DNA of 64,000 bases from Flagellatimonas centrodinii (GTDB taxonomy: Bacteria > Pseudomonadota > Gammaproteobacteria > Nevskiales > Nevskiaceae), in contig NZ_CP092104.1 in the NCBI RefSeq assembly GCF_016918765.2, positions 1,612,001 to 1,676,000 on the forward strand, read 5' to 3'. Numbering within the stretch: position 1 is the stretch's first letter; every line of letters starts with the position of its first letter. The position numbers and the translations under genes are program-made. Shown one piece after another: positions 24,592-34,069 of this stretch. A model generated the notes under the pieces. It did no database searches, was not told where the DNA came from, and was given only the letters and a program-made list of their open reading frames with translations.

Positions 24592-25959
24592 ATGAAGGCA
24601 ATGCGCAATGCGCTGGGTGTGCTGGCACTGAGTTTGACTGCGATGGCGTTGCCTGCAGCGGCCAAGGTCTCGGCCGAAAAGGCCGCTGAGCTGGATGGCG
24701 ATGAGTTGACCTGCATGGGCGCCCAGCGCGCAGGATCCGACAGCGGTGTCGCTGAGTACACCGGCAAGTGGGTGGGCAAGTGGCCCGGCATGACCAAGGA
24801 GTACGGCTATGAGCCGGGCCCCTATGCCGATGAAAAGCCGCTGTTCACCATCACCGCGCAGAACATGTCGCAGTACGCCGACAAGCTCACGGAAGGACAG
24901 AAGGCACTGTTCAAGCAGTACCCCGAGTCTTACAAGATGAATGTCTACCCGAGCCACCGCGACTTCGGCTTCCAGCCGTGGGTGTGTGACACGGTGAAGA
25001 AGAACGCTGTCTCCGCCGAGGTGGTGGACGATGGCATGGGGATCACCGGCACCTCCGGTGCCATTGCGTTTCCCTTTGCCAGTACCGGCCTCGAAGCGAT
25101 CTGGAACATCATCAATCCGCATCGTGCCTGGACCGAGAGAGCGGTGACCGATATTGCCAACGTCTATGCGAATGGCAGCATTGCCTGGGGCCGCAACAAG
25201 TTCATGACCATGAACCCCGGCAACAACCCGAACGAGCGTGGTTCTTTCACCGAAAAGATCAACGCCTACTTCTATACCGGCTACCAGTTGCCGGAGCGGG
25301 ACAAGGGATTCGTTGCGGTGGGGTATCAGCCCAACAATTTCAGCAACGATGCCACCCAGTCCTGGCAGTACCAGCCGGGCATCCGTCGGGTACGGCAGGC
25401 ACCGGAGGTGTGCTGTGACTATCCGGTGCCGCCGGCCGGCATGCGCACGGTCGACGATGACTATGTGTTCAACGGTTCACCCGAGCGCTACAGCTGGAAG
25501 CTGGTGGGCAAGCAGGAGATCTATGTCCCGTATCACAACTTCAAGATCAACGATCCGAAGCTGAGCTACGACGAGCTGATCACGCCCAATACGATCAATC
25601 CCGATTACGTCCGGTACGAACTGCATCGTGTCTGGATTGTCGAGGGCTATCTCAAGGATGGCATGCGACATATCTACTCGAAGCGGCGTCTTTACGCTGA
25701 CGAAGACAGCTGGATTGCATTGTGGGCCGACAACTACGACGCCCGTGGCGAGCTGTGGCGGGTGGCCTTCGTCAACTATTTCTACTCGCAGGAATCGTCG
25801 ACCTTCCACCGGGGTGCGTCGATTTATCACGATCTCACTGCCAAGGCCTATGAGGCAGGCTATCTGGTCAATGAGCGGGGCGATGACTGGTGGCGCATCA
25901 ATATTCCGCTGACACCGGCGATGTTCAGTCCGCAGGCGGCCGCGCGCGGCGGACATTGA
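24592..25959 (+). CDS. DUF1329-family exported protein
   Basis: The 455-residue protein has a signal peptide (about 1-24, ending LPAAAKV). Family-like features are LDGDELTCMGAQRAG near the N-terminus, FPFASTGLEAIWNIINPHRAW (about 163-183), the QPGIRRVRQAPE segment and the C-terminal RRLYADEDSWIALWADNYD. DUF1329 proteins are related to LolA/LolB-type beta folds and often occur beside DUF1302 outer-membrane proteins in degraders of steroids and other hydrophobic compounds, where they are thought to help move substrate across the envelope. No DUF1302 gene is adjacent, though the outer-membrane protein at 28483 may replace it. A GAGGAG site precedes the ATG. Confidence 0.88.
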   Translation: MKAMRNALGVLALSLTAMALPAAAKVSAEKAAELDGDELTCMGAQRAGSDSGVAEYTGKWVGKWPGMTKEYGYEPGPYADEKPLFTITAQNMSQYADKLTEGQKALFKQYPESYKMNVYPSHRDFGFQPWVCDTVKKNAVSAEVVDDGMGITGTSGAIAFPFASTGLEAIWNIINPHRAWTERAVTDIANVYANGSIAWGRNKFMTMNPGNNPNERGSFTEKINAYFYTGYQLPERDKGFVAVGYQPNNFSNDATQSWQYQPGIRRVRQAPEVCCDYPVPPAGMRTVDDDYVFNGSPERYSWKLVGKQEIYVPYHNFKINDPKLSYDELITPNTINPDYVRYELHRVWIVEGYLKDGMRHIYSKRRLYADEDSWIALWADNYDARGELWRVAFVNYFYSQESSTFHRGASIYHDLTAKAYEAGYLVNERGDDWWRINIPLTPAMFSPQAAARGGH

Positions 25960-25982
25960 TCCACTGGCTGACAACAACGATC

Positions 25983-26013
25983 CGGGGCGGCGCACAGCCG
26001 CCCCGACGCTTTT
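25983..26013 (+). terminator. GC-rich hairpin, possible terminator
   Basis: A perfect 9-bp stem CGGGGCGGC/GCCGCCCCG (25983-25991 with 25997-26005) has a GCACA loop and is followed by ACGCTTTT. The T-run is short and offset, so it may be a weak terminator or an mRNA-stabilising hairpin after the DUF1329 gene. Confidence 0.5.
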
Positions 26014-26026
26014 CGGGGGACTCAGA

Positions 26027-26893
26027 ATGAAAACCGCATTTATCACCGGCGCCAATGTCGGCCAGGCCAATCTGCTGGTGAAATCATTGGCTGCCGATGA
26101 TTGGCGCGTTTTTGCCGGGGTATTGCCCGGCGCGCCGACCGACCTGGTGACGGGCGGCAATGTCACCGTGGTCGATCAGGACGTTTCCAACACCGAGTCG
26201 GTGCAGAACAGCGCGCGGATCGTGGCCGAGAAGCTGAATGGTCATGGCCTCGATCTGCTGATGAATGTGGCCGGTGTGGCCAATATCGCTGTCGGTGTGT
26301 TGGAGGCGGCGGATCTGGCACAGGCTGAAAGGCTCTTTCATATCAACACCTTCGGCCAGTTGCGGGTGGTGCAGGCATTTCTTCCGTTGTTGCGCAAGAA
26401 CGCACCAGGCTCACGGATCGCCAACTATAGTTCCGGCGCGATTCTGGCCAACCCGGTAGGCGCGGGCATCTACAACATGACCAAGCACGCGATTCATGGG
26501 ATGACGCTGACGCTACGCCACGAGTTGGCCCCATTTGGTATTCAGGTGACGTCGATCATTCCCGGTGGCGTGCTTACCGGCATGTCGGCCAATGCGCACG
26601 AAAACACGAAGAAGACCTGGGCGATGCAGCCGGAACCGATCCGCGAGATCTACGGGCCGCCGCTCGGCAATGTAATGATGCAAGTGCTGCCCGACATGCT
26701 GGAGAAAACCGGAAGCACGCCGGAGCAGGCGCTGGAAGGCACCCTGCAGATTCTCAAGAAGAAGAAATGGAAGCCGATGGAGTACCTCGGCAAAGATGTC
26801 AAACCGATGGGCGTGATGCGCCGCCTGCTGTCCGACAGCCAGTTGGAAAGCATGATGCGCATGACCTTCAAGATTCCGGCCTACAAGGGTTGA
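26027..26893 (+). CDS. Short-chain dehydrogenase/reductase
   Basis: The 288-residue cytoplasmic oxidoreductase shows the NAD(P) motif TGANVGQ (7-13), NVAG (about 80-83), the catalytic Ser135 or Ser136 (NYSSGA) and Tyr149-x3-Lys153 (YNMTK). It is a classical SDR with a longer C-terminal part (about 200-288) rich in Met and Lys. It lies 4 bases before the aldehyde dehydrogenase gene, so the pair may oxidise an alcohol to an aldehyde or ketone and then to an acid. A GGGGGAC ribosome-binding sequence precedes its ATG. Cofactor preference is not clear from the motif. Confidence 0.88.
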   Translation: MKTAFITGANVGQANLLVKSLAADDWRVFAGVLPGAPTDLVTGGNVTVVDQDVSNTESVQNSARIVAEKLNGHGLDLLMNVAGVANIAVGVLEAADLAQAERLFHINTFGQLRVVQAFLPLLRKNAPGSRIANYSSGAILANPVGAGIYNMTKHAIHGMTLTLRHELAPFGIQVTSIIPGGVLTGMSANAHENTKKTWAMQPEPIREIYGPPLGNVMMQVLPDMLEKTGSTPEQALEGTLQILKKKKWKPMEYLGKDVKPMGVMRRLLSDSQLESMMRMTFKIPAYKG

Positions 26894-26897
26894 TGCG

Positions 26898-28394
26898 ATG
26901 AATGCCGTGCTGAAATCCGAGACTTCGCTTTCTGACCTGTTCGAGCGTCTGGCGGCCAAGGCGCCGACACTGATCACCACCACCGCTGACGAGCGGGCCG
27001 CCAAGCTGCGGCGTCTGCTGAAGGCGGTGATGGAGGCGCGGCCGGCCATTCTGGCGGCCGGTCGCGAGGAGCTGCGGCTCAATGACACCGACATTGACGC
27101 ACAGCTGCTGATGGTGAAATCCGAGGCCGAGTTCATTGCCCGCAACCTCAAGGACTGGATGGGGCGACACCCGGTGAAAGGTTCGTTGATGAGCCTCGGC
27201 AAGAAGAGCTATGTGCAGTACGAGCCGAAGGGTGTGGTCCTCAATCTCGCCACCTGGAACGCCCCGATCGCCATCGGCCTGGTCCCGCTGATGGGCGCCA
27301 TCGCCGCAGGCAATACCATGCTGCTGAAGCCCTCGGAGCTGGCGCCGAAGTCTGCCCAGGTACTGGCCGACATCGTCGCCCAGGCCTTCCCGGATGACGA
27401 GTTCGCCGTGGTGCAGGGTGGGCCGGACGTTGCCGGCGAATTGTTGAAATTGCCGTTCAATCACATCTTCTTCATCGGCGGCCACGCGGTCGGCCGCCTG
27501 GTGATGCGTGCAGCCGCCGAACACTTTGCGTCGGTGACGCTGGAGATGGGCGGCAAGAACCCGACCATCATTGATGCTTCGGCCGACATCGAGGATGCCG
27601 CCCGCAAGATCGCCTGGGGACGGGTGGCCAACTGCGGCCAGGTCTGTCTGGCCCCGGACTACGCCCTGGTGCATGAGCAGATCGCACGGCCTTTTGTCGA
27701 TGCGCTGGGTAAGGCCATGCAGGCGCTTTACAACGCCGATGGCAAGGGCTTCCAGCAATCGCCGGATCTGCCGCGTATCGTCAACGTTCGACATTTCGAT
27801 CGCATCAAGGCCTTGCTTGATGACGCTCTCGCCAAGGGCGCCACCGTCGCCAGCGGCGGCGAGACTGACCGTGACGATCTGTTCATCGCGCCGACCGTGC
27901 TGACCGGGGTCACCGAGGACATGCGCATCATGCAGGAAGAGATCTTCGGGCCGATCCTCTGCGTGGTGACGTTCTCGCGGCGCGAAGAAGTGGTCGCGAC
28001 CATTCGCCGGCGGCCGAAGCCGCTGGGCCTGTACATCTTCGCCAAGAACCGCGAGGCCATCGATTGGTTCCTCACCCACACCACCTCGGGCAGTACGGTG
28101 GTGAACCACAACTTGATCCAGTCCGGCACCAACCCGCACCTGCCGTTCGGGGGCGTGAACTCCAGCGGCACCGGGCGCATCGGCGGTCGTTTCAGCTTCC
28201 TGGAATGCTCGAATATGCGGGCGGTGGTTGAAGAAGGTCCGCCGCTGGGGGATCCGGGCCTGATGTTCCCGCCTTACTCCGACAAGTACAAGAAGATGAT
28301 CGGCCAGATGCTGGGCAAGGAGATCAAGATGCCGGATGCCGCCATCTCGGCAATCAACGGCATCATCAAGATCACCAGCGTGTTCAAGCGGTAG
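26898..28394 (+). CDS. Aldehyde dehydrogenase (class 3/coniferyl-aldehyde-like)
   Basis: The 498-residue NAD(P)-dependent enzyme has the N-terminal substrate region, cofactor segments NLATWNAPIAIGLVPL and KPSELAPKSA, general base Glu216 (LEMGGKNP) and nucleophile Cys250 (CGQVCLAPDY). The Cys spacing and the PDY motif match the ALDH3/coniferyl-aldehyde group. It ends in a C-terminal extension with several Lys (about 450-498). It would turn an aldehyde from the upstream SDR into an acid for CoA activation. The start ATG is 4 bases after the SDR stop, so translation is probably coupled. Confidence 0.9.
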   Translation: MNAVLKSETSLSDLFERLAAKAPTLITTTADERAAKLRRLLKAVMEARPAILAAGREELRLNDTDIDAQLLMVKSEAEFIARNLKDWMGRHPVKGSLMSLGKKSYVQYEPKGVVLNLATWNAPIAIGLVPLMGAIAAGNTMLLKPSELAPKSAQVLADIVAQAFPDDEFAVVQGGPDVAGELLKLPFNHIFFIGGHAVGRLVMRAAAEHFASVTLEMGGKNPTIIDASADIEDAARKIAWGRVANCGQVCLAPDYALVHEQIARPFVDALGKAMQALYNADGKGFQQSPDLPRIVNVRHFDRIKALLDDALAKGATVASGGETDRDDLFIAPTVLTGVTEDMRIMQEEIFGPILCVVTFSRREEVVATIRRRPKPLGLYIFAKNREAIDWFLTHTTSGSTVVNHNLIQSGTNPHLPFGGVNSSGTGRIGGRFSFLECSNMRAVVEEGPPLGDPGLMFPPYSDKYKKMIGQMLGKEIKMPDAAISAINGIIKITSVFKR

Positions 28395-28482
28395 GCTGCC
28401 CCGTTTGGGGGATTGCCGGGCCGCTTGAGGGTCGGCAATACTTGCGTCGACGTCGCCGCGGGGGCGACCAGGGGAAACGTTC

Positions 28483-29253
28483 ATGATCACCAAACTGCCG
28501 GTGGCGCTGGCCGCTGCCTCGATGCTCTGCTCGGGTGTGGCCGCTGCCGAGTCGCTGCTGAGCCCGCCGCGTGCGGTGGGTGTATCGCTCGACGCCTCGA
28601 TCCTCATGGGGGTGGGGATCTCCATCGGGGTGCCGGTGGGCGACCGTTTCAACCTCCGGGGCGTCTACCACGGCTTCAGCTACGACGATGAGTTTGAAGA
28701 TGAGGATGACAGCGGCGCGGGAAACGGCACCACCTATGATGCCGAACTGGATCTCAGCTCATTTGGGGTGATGGCCGACTGGCATCCGTTCCGGGGTGCT
28801 TTCAGGGTGACGGCCGGACTGGTCTCCAACGGCAACGAGATCGGCCTCAATGCCCAGAACAGCAACGGCGTCATCGAGATCGGCGACTGCAACTACCGTA
28901 GTGATGGCAATGATCCGCTGATGTTGCAGGGTGCGATCGACTGGAAGCGGACCGCCCCCTACCTCGGGATCGGCTGGGGCGGCAACATGAACGGCGACAA
29001 GGGGCTGTATGGTCTGTTCGACATCGGCGTGATGTTCTCGGGCGCACCCAAGGCTTCGCTGGCCGCGAGCGGGACCGCGGTGGTCGAGGCCGGGCAGGAC
29101 CTGTCCTGCGGGGCTCCCGGAATGACCGTGAATGCCGCCAGTGATCCGAACGTGCAGCGGGAAGTGCAAACGGCGGTCGACGACGCCAACGATGAGGCCG
29201 AGGACTTCAAGCTGTGGCCCAATATCGCGTTCGGGATCGGTTGGCGCTTCTGA
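28483..29253 (+). CDS. Outer-membrane beta-barrel protein of unknown family
   Basis: The 256-residue protein has a signal peptide (about 1-22, ending SGVAAAE). It then shows alternating beta-strand segments with aromatic girdles (VGISIGVPVGDRFNLRGVYHGF, FGVMADWHPFRGAFRVTAGL) and ends in the terminal Phe of GWRF, as outer-membrane barrels do. An acidic loop (about 68-78) and a pair of Cys (CNYRSD and LSCGAP) are present. I do not recognise a named family. It closes the catabolic cluster, 88 bases after the aldehyde dehydrogenase gene and just before a strong terminator, so it may serve substrate entry. Confidence 0.7.
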   Translation: MITKLPVALAAASMLCSGVAAAESLLSPPRAVGVSLDASILMGVGISIGVPVGDRFNLRGVYHGFSYDDEFEDEDDSGAGNGTTYDAELDLSSFGVMADWHPFRGAFRVTAGLVSNGNEIGLNAQNSNGVIEIGDCNYRSDGNDPLMLQGAIDWKRTAPYLGIGWGGNMNGDKGLYGLFDIGVMFSGAPKASLAASGTAVVEAGQDLSCGAPGMTVNAASDPNVQREVQTAVDDANDEAEDFKLWPNIAFGIGWRF

Positions 29254-29273
29254 CGAGTGCGATCCGCTTCAAC

Positions 29274-29300
29274 AAAAAGGCCCCGGTGTGGGGCCTTTTT
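29274..29300. terminator. Bidirectional intrinsic terminator
   Basis: AAAAAGGCCCC pairs perfectly with GGGGCCTTTTT across a GGTGT loop. The A and T flanks make it work on both strands, ending the catabolic cluster on the plus strand and the TonB receptor gene on the minus strand. Confidence 0.92.
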
Positions 29301-29334
29301 GTTGTTGTGTCGAGGGGTGCTGTCCGCGCTGGGA

Positions 29335-31611
29335 TCAGAACAGCGTCATCTCGGCGCCGACCAGCACGCTGAGCGGCGCGCCCGGGCGTGGCCCCTCGGG
29401 TAAGCGCGACACCAGATACTCACGATCCAGCGCATTGAACACGTTGGTGAACAGTCTGACGCGGGGGTTGAGCTGCACGCCCGCCGTGAGGTCGACTGTG
29501 ACGGTGCTCGGAATAACGCCGCCACGGGCATCCGGTACCGGGCCGTTGGTCGCATCGAACACCAGGGCGGCATCGGTGTTGAGGGCGGTGGCGTACATGC
29601 GATCGACATACTGCGCCGACAGCGCCAGCGACCAGATGCCGCGCTCCAGACCGGCGCTGACCGTGGCCTGCCACTCCGGGATATAGGGCAGCTGTGCGCC
29701 CTCGCGGCCTCCGCTGAAGATGGACTCTGCGTCGCCTGCCGTATTGGCGTCGTTGCCAATCGTGGCGTCGGTATAGGTCAGTGCCAGCCGCAGCGGCAGC
29801 GACCAGCCGTTGCCCAGCCAGTGGCCGCCGTCATAGCGGAGTGCATATTCAATGCCGAAGGAGTCGACCTCGCCCACCGACTCCGAGGCGCCACCACCAC
29901 TGGCGCCGACGTTGGATGACACCAGCAGGTTGTCGAAGCGGGTCAGGAAGACCGCCAACTCCTGGGCCAGGCCGGACTCCAGGGTCGCGCGCACGCCGAG
30001 CTCGGCGGACACGCTCTTCTCGGCCTCCTCGCTGCCGTCCGCGCCGCCCGCCGGGCTGGGCGGCGAGAACCCCTGATACAGCCCGCCGAAAAGGGCTCGG
30101 CCGGGTGCCAGCGCATAGACGAACCCGAGACCGCCGGTGGTGTAGCGGTCATCGCCGTCAAACTGGCTGCCGCTGTTGAAGTTGCTGCCGGACCAGTCGA
30201 GGTCTTCGAGGCGGATGCCGGGTCTGAGGGTGAGGCGGCCGATCTCGATCACGTCTTCCAAATGAACGGCGAGGGCGCGGGTCTCGATGCGCCGGTTGTC
30301 CTGCGAGCCGGGGGCGCCGAAGCTGCTACCGGTGATCTGGCCGCTGGCATCCTGGGTGAAGCTGACATCGTCCTGGAATCGAAAGATGTAGTCCTCGTGC
30401 AGCCGGACACCGGCGTTGAGGGTGTGCTGTGTGCCGCCCAGCGCGAACTGGCGACTGAGAATGCTCTCGATCCCCTTGAGGCCGTACTCGCGATTGTTGT
30501 TGCGATAGTCGAGGCGGCCGGCAGCCTCGCCCTTGAGCACCGCCAATGCCTGGGCCTGGGCGGGATCGGCGAGGGCGACGCCGAGGTTGACATTCTGGGT
30601 GCCGTCATTGACCCGACGCAGCTTGAACCAGTTGCGATGGAAGGTGTTGTAGTACGCGGTGCTGGTCAGCGTGGTGGCCGGCGAGAACGCGATGTGGTGC
30701 CGCAAATAGCTGCGCTCGTGCTCGGTTTCGATGGTGTCGAAGCGTGAGGCAGCGTAGCGCCGATAGGGGCTGGCTGCGAAGTCGTTGTCGCTGAGGCCGA
30801 GATAGGTCTCGTCGGCATCCAGTTCAGTACGGCCGAATTTCACTTCGAAGCGCTGGTAGTAGCGCCCGGCTGGCTCATAACTGAGCTTGACCATGGGCTC
30901 GATGCGGGTGAAGCCGCTTTGGCCCTGGTCGGGTCCGACGGGACCGGCGCGGTCGATGGTCTTGAAGCCATCGGTCTGGCGGTGGTAGAGCTCCACCAGA
31001 TAGCCGAAGCGCCCGCCATTCGAGGCTTCGACCGTCTCGCCGGTATAGAGGTGGTTGCGGAACTCGTTGTCCGATCCATAGGCCGTACGCAGGTAGGCCT
31101 GCCGATCGGTCGGAATCGCGGTGGAGAGGTAGTTGATGACGCCGCCCGTCGTCCTCGGGCCGTACTGCACCTGAGACGAGCCCTTGAGCACTTCGAGCGC
31201 CGACATGCGGCCGGCGGTGGGCGAATAGTAGGCTGCCGGGTCGGTGTAGGGTGCCGGCGCGGTCAGCACGCCATCCTCCATCAGGGTGACCTTTGACGAG
31301 CGACCGGGGTCGGTGCCGCGCAGCGACACATTGGGGAACAGTCCATAACCGTCCTCCTCGCGCGCATAGACGCCCGGGATCTCCCGCATGAGCCGGTTGA
31401 TGTCGTCATAGCCCTGGCGGGTGATCTGGGCCCGGTCGATGTAGGCGCCGGAGCCGCTGAGCGATTCCAGGTTGGCCGCCGAGCCGATGACCGAAACGGC
31501 GTCGAGCTCGACGGCGGTCGGGCGTTCGTCGGCCAAGCCGGCGGTGGGCGCCAGAAGTGCAGCCAGCAGACCAAGACGGCGTGTGGCCGCGAGCGGCGAG
31601 GGAGCTTGCAT
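29335..31611 (-). CDS. TonB-dependent ferric-siderophore receptor (FecA-like)
   Basis: The 758-residue outer-membrane receptor has a signal peptide (ending AGLADE), a TonB-box-like segment AVSVIG, a plug domain (about 45-170; LMREIPGVYAREEDGYGLFPNVSLRGTDP, ALEVLKGSSQVQYGPRTTGGVINYLS) and a 22-strand-type barrel ending in LF (AEMTLF). The plug details resemble the FecA/ferric dicitrate group. I chose the start at 31611 (MQAPSPLA) because the signal peptide follows it. The gene is divergent from bfd, and a Fur-box-like site lies between them, so iron repression is likely. The siderophore cannot be read. Confidence 0.9.
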   Translation of the reverse strand: MQAPSPLAATRRLGLLAALLAPTAGLADERPTAVELDAVSVIGSAANLESLSGSGAYIDRAQITRQGYDDINRLMREIPGVYAREEDGYGLFPNVSLRGTDPGRSSKVTLMEDGVLTAPAPYTDPAAYYSPTAGRMSALEVLKGSSQVQYGPRTTGGVINYLSTAIPTDRQAYLRTAYGSDNEFRNHLYTGETVEASNGGRFGYLVELYHRQTDGFKTIDRAGPVGPDQGQSGFTRIEPMVKLSYEPAGRYYQRFEVKFGRTELDADETYLGLSDNDFAASPYRRYAASRFDTIETEHERSYLRHHIAFSPATTLTSTAYYNTFHRNWFKLRRVNDGTQNVNLGVALADPAQAQALAVLKGEAAGRLDYRNNNREYGLKGIESILSRQFALGGTQHTLNAGVRLHEDYIFRFQDDVSFTQDASGQITGSSFGAPGSQDNRRIETRALAVHLEDVIEIGRLTLRPGIRLEDLDWSGSNFNSGSQFDGDDRYTTGGLGFVYALAPGRALFGGLYQGFSPPSPAGGADGSEEAEKSVSAELGVRATLESGLAQELAVFLTRFDNLLVSSNVGASGGGASESVGEVDSFGIEYALRYDGGHWLGNGWSLPLRLALTYTDATIGNDANTAGDAESIFSGGREGAQLPYIPEWQATVSAGLERGIWSLALSAQYVDRMYATALNTDAALVFDATNGPVPDARGGVIPSTVTVDLTAGVQLNPRVRLFTNVFNALDREYLVSRLPEGPRPGAPLSVLVGAEMTLF

Positions 31612-31660
31612 CAGAGGTACCTGGGGCGAGTTGAGGCTCGCAACTCTAGCGATCCGGATG

Positions 31661-31679
31661 ACTATTGACAATCATTATC
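31661..31679. promoter_or_regulatory. Fur box between the receptor and bfd genes
   Basis: The 19 bases ACTATTGACAATCATTATC match the Fur consensus at 15 of 19 positions, with the right arm AATCATTATC perfect. It sits between the divergent receptor and bfd starts, so iron-bound Fur could repress both. Confidence 0.8.
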
Positions 31680-31700
31680 ATTAACTTTTAAAGTCGTGTC

Positions 31701-31922
31701 ATGATCGTTTGTGTCTGCAAAGCCGTCTCCGAAAAGCGCATTCGTCGCGCCGTCGACGAGGGCGCCATCAGCTTGCGGGACCTCACCCGGGAACTCGGGG
31801 TCGGCACCTGCTGTGGCAAGTGCGTGCCGATGGCCCGCGATGTCCTCGGTGCCCGACTGGTGCAGGCTGCAGCGGCACCGATGAGCATGCCAACGATGTC
31901 GGGCGCTGCCGCAGTCGCCTAG
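31701..31922 (+). CDS. bfd: Bacterioferritin-associated ferredoxin
   Basis: The 73-residue protein carries the Bfd [2Fe-2S] ligands Cys4, Cys6, Cys38 and Cys41 (MIVCVC and TCCGKC). In the known family Bfd docks on bacterioferritin and delivers electrons to release stored iron under iron limitation. The bfr gene follows 115 bases downstream, and the Fur box upstream fits induction when iron is scarce. The C-terminal tail (about 55-73) is a low-complexity Ala/Met stretch slightly longer than in E. coli. Confidence 0.93.
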   Translation: MIVCVCKAVSEKRIRRAVDEGAISLRDLTRELGVGTCCGKCVPMARDVLGARLVQAAAAPMSMPTMSGAAAVA

Positions 31923-32037
31923 GCCTGACGGTTGCGGTTGAGAATCGCACGCACAATCGTTAAAAAATACAAATAAATCAATTGCTTGCGATCCAATATC
32001 GCGATACTCTTGTGCCACATTCAGCCAGGAGCCCGCG

Positions 32038-32517
32038 ATGCGCGGCGACGCCAAAGTTCTCGAATATCTCAATCTCGCGCTCAAGAACGAGCTGACCGCG
32101 ATCAACCAGTATTTCCTGCATGCACGCATGCTGGAGAACTGGGGGCTGCGCAAGCTCGGCAAATACGAGTACCACGAGTCGATTGACGAGATGAAGCACG
32201 CAGACAAGCTCATCTCCCGCATTCTGTTCCTTGAAGGTCTGCCCAACCTGCAGGACCTCGGCAAGCTCTATATCGGCGAAAACGTCGAGGAAGTGCTGGC
32301 CTGCGACCTGCGCCTGGAGCAGGAAGCGCACCCGCTCTACCGCGATGCCATTGCGCATTGCGAGCAGGTCAAGGATTACGTCACCCGCGAGATCCTGACC
32401 GGTATCCAGGCGAGCGAGGAAGAGCACATCGACTTCATTGAAGAGCAGCTCAAGCTCATCGAGACGATCGGCGTGCAGAACTACTGCCAGCTGCAGGTCG
32501 AGCCGGCGGGCGGATAA
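32038..32517 (+). CDS. bfr: Bacterioferritin
   Basis: The 159-residue subunit matches bacterioferritin throughout. Ferroxidase-centre ligands Glu18, Glu51 and His54 and the heme ligand Met52 are visible ([10 protein letters not shown] and [11 protein letters not shown]), as is the conserved [12 protein letters not shown]. It forms a 24-subunit iron-storage shell. The pairing with bfd gives a store-and-release module. The AT-rich spacer upstream (31960-32010) may hold its own promoter, allowing expression opposite to bfd when iron is plentiful. Confidence 0.96.
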   Translation: MRGDAKVLEYLNLALKNELTAINQYFLHARMLENWGLRKLGKYEYHESIDEMKHADKLISRILFLEGLPNLQDLGKLYIGENVEEVLACDLRLEQEAHPLYRDAIAHCEQVKDYVTREILTGIQASEEEHIDFIEEQLKLIETIGVQNYCQLQVEPAGG

Positions 32518-32539
32518 TCCCCCCACCGTCCGGGCATGG

Positions 32540-32974
32540 TCAGAAGGGCTTGACGATGACCAAGATCACCGCCGCAACCAGCGCCACCGCAGGGACCTCG
32601 TTGATCAGCCGGTAGAACCGTTCGCTGCGCGTATTGCGCTGTTCGGCGAAGGCGCGCAGGCAGGATTTCAGCCAGCCGTGGTAGCCCGACAGCAGCAGCA
32701 CCAGGGCGACCTTGGCGTGCAGCCAGCCCTGTTGGGCATAGACCGCCTTGGCATATGCCGGGTCGGCCGCCAGCAGGGTTGCGATGCCAAACGTCCAGGT
32801 GAGCACCATGCCGATGGTGCTGATGGCATATAGCTTTCGCTCCATGATGCAGAAGCGGGTGTGCCCTTCGGGGTCGCGCACCTGCGTGTGGTAGACGAAC
32901 AGGCGGGGCAGATAGAACAGCCCGGCAAACCAGGTCACCATGAAAATCACATGAAAAGCCTTGAGCCACAGCAT
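32540..32974 (-). CDS. hemJ: Protoporphyrinogen oxidase HemJ
   Basis: The 144-residue inner-membrane protein has about four transmembrane segments and the family residues KAFHVIFMVTWFAGLFYLPRLFVYH, WLHAKVALVL and GYHGW. HemJ oxidises protoporphyrinogen IX to protoporphyrin IX in heme synthesis in many Gram-negative bacteria. His8 and the conserved Lys/His of WLHAK fit the heme-binding and catalytic positions known for the family. It converges with bfr and is divergent from argC. Its place among iron genes is consistent with heme supply. Confidence 0.9.
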   Translation of the reverse strand: MLWLKAFHVIFMVTWFAGLFYLPRLFVYHTQVRDPEGHTRFCIMERKLYAISTIGMVLTWTFGIATLLAADPAYAKAVYAQQGWLHAKVALVLLLSGYHGWLKSCLRAFAEQRNTRSERFYRLINEVPAVALVAAVILVIVKPF

Positions 32975-33037
32975 CGGAGCGCCCGCGGTTGGTAAGGCCG
33001 CTATTATTGCCGCCCATCGTTCGTTTTTGTGTTTGTC

Positions 33038-34069
33038 ATGATCAAGGTTGGCATCGTTGGCGGGACCGGCTACACCGGCGCTGAGCTGCTGCGGCTACTG
33101 GCGCAGCACCCTCAGGCACAAGTACAGATTCTCACCTCACGCAAAGAGGCGGGGACGCGCGCTGACGCCTTCTTCCCGCATCTGCGGGGGCATACGGATG
33201 TGGTGTTTTCGGCACCCGACGAGGCGGCACTGCGTGCCTGCGACCTGGTGTTTTTCGCGACGCCGCATGGCACTGCAATGCAGATGGCGCCTGCCTTGGT
33301 GCGTGCTGGCGTCAGGGTCATCGACCTCTCGGCGGACTTCCGGCTGGTTGATCCCTCGATTTTCAGCCAGTGGTATGGCATGCCCCACGCCTGCCCAGAA
33401 CTGTTGGCCGAGGCGGTCTATGGCCTGCCCGAGGTGAATCGGCAGGCGATCCGTGAGGCGCGCATTGTCGCCAATCCCGGCTGCTACCCGACGGCGGTCC
33501 AGCTCGCGCTGTTGCCGCTGCTTCAGGCTGGCGTGATCCACCGGAATGGCATCATCGCCGACTGCAAGTCGGGGGTCAGTGGTGCCGGGCGGGAGCTGCG
33601 TCTGGGGTCTCTGTATGGAGAAGCCGCCGACAGTTTCAAGGCGTATGGCGTTTCCGGCCATCGGCACTGGCCCGAGATCGCCCAAGGGCTGACGCAGATT
33701 GCCGGGGCTCCGGTCGGGGCCACCTTCGTGCCGCACCTGCTGCCCCTCATACGGGGCATTCACGCGACGGTGTATGCCCGGCTGACGTCGGCAGGGACGG
33801 ATTTGCAGACGGTGTTCGAAAGCGCGTACGAGAACGAGCCATTTGTTGATGTGATGCCTGCCGGCAGCCATCCGGAAACCCGCAGCGTGCGTGCTGCCAA
33901 TGTGTGCCGCATTGCCCCACACCTGGCACCCGACGGTGAGACCGTGGTGGTGTTGTCGGTGATCGACAACCTGGTCAAGGGCGCGTCCGGTCAGGCGCTG
34001 CAGAACCTCAATCTGATGTTCGGTCTTGATGAGCGGGCCGGGCTTTCCGCCCCGCCGCTCAGTCCCTGA
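33038..34069 (+). CDS. argC: N-acetyl-gamma-glutamyl-phosphate reductase
   Basis: The 343-residue NADPH enzyme of arginine synthesis has the nucleotide-binding [17 protein letters not shown] at its start, catalytic Cys149 in [17 protein letters not shown] (about 180-187) and GHRHWPEI with the conserved His. I chose ATG 33038; a GTG three codons upstream (33029) is possible. Its stop overlaps the start of the DUF6776 gene by one base. The divergent hemJ leaves only about 60 bases for both promoters. Confidence 0.95.
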   Translation: MIKVGIVGGTGYTGAELLRLLAQHPQAQVQILTSRKEAGTRADAFFPHLRGHTDVVFSAPDEAALRACDLVFFATPHGTAMQMAPALVRAGVRVIDLSADFRLVDPSIFSQWYGMPHACPELLAEAVYGLPEVNRQAIREARIVANPGCYPTAVQLALLPLLQAGVIHRNGIIADCKSGVSGAGRELRLGSLYGEAADSFKAYGVSGHRHWPEIAQGLTQIAGAPVGATFVPHLLPLIRGIHATVYARLTSAGTDLQTVFESAYENEPFVDVMPAGSHPETRSVRAANVCRIAPHLAPDGETVVVLSVIDNLVKGASGQALQNLNLMFGLDERAGLSAPPLSP

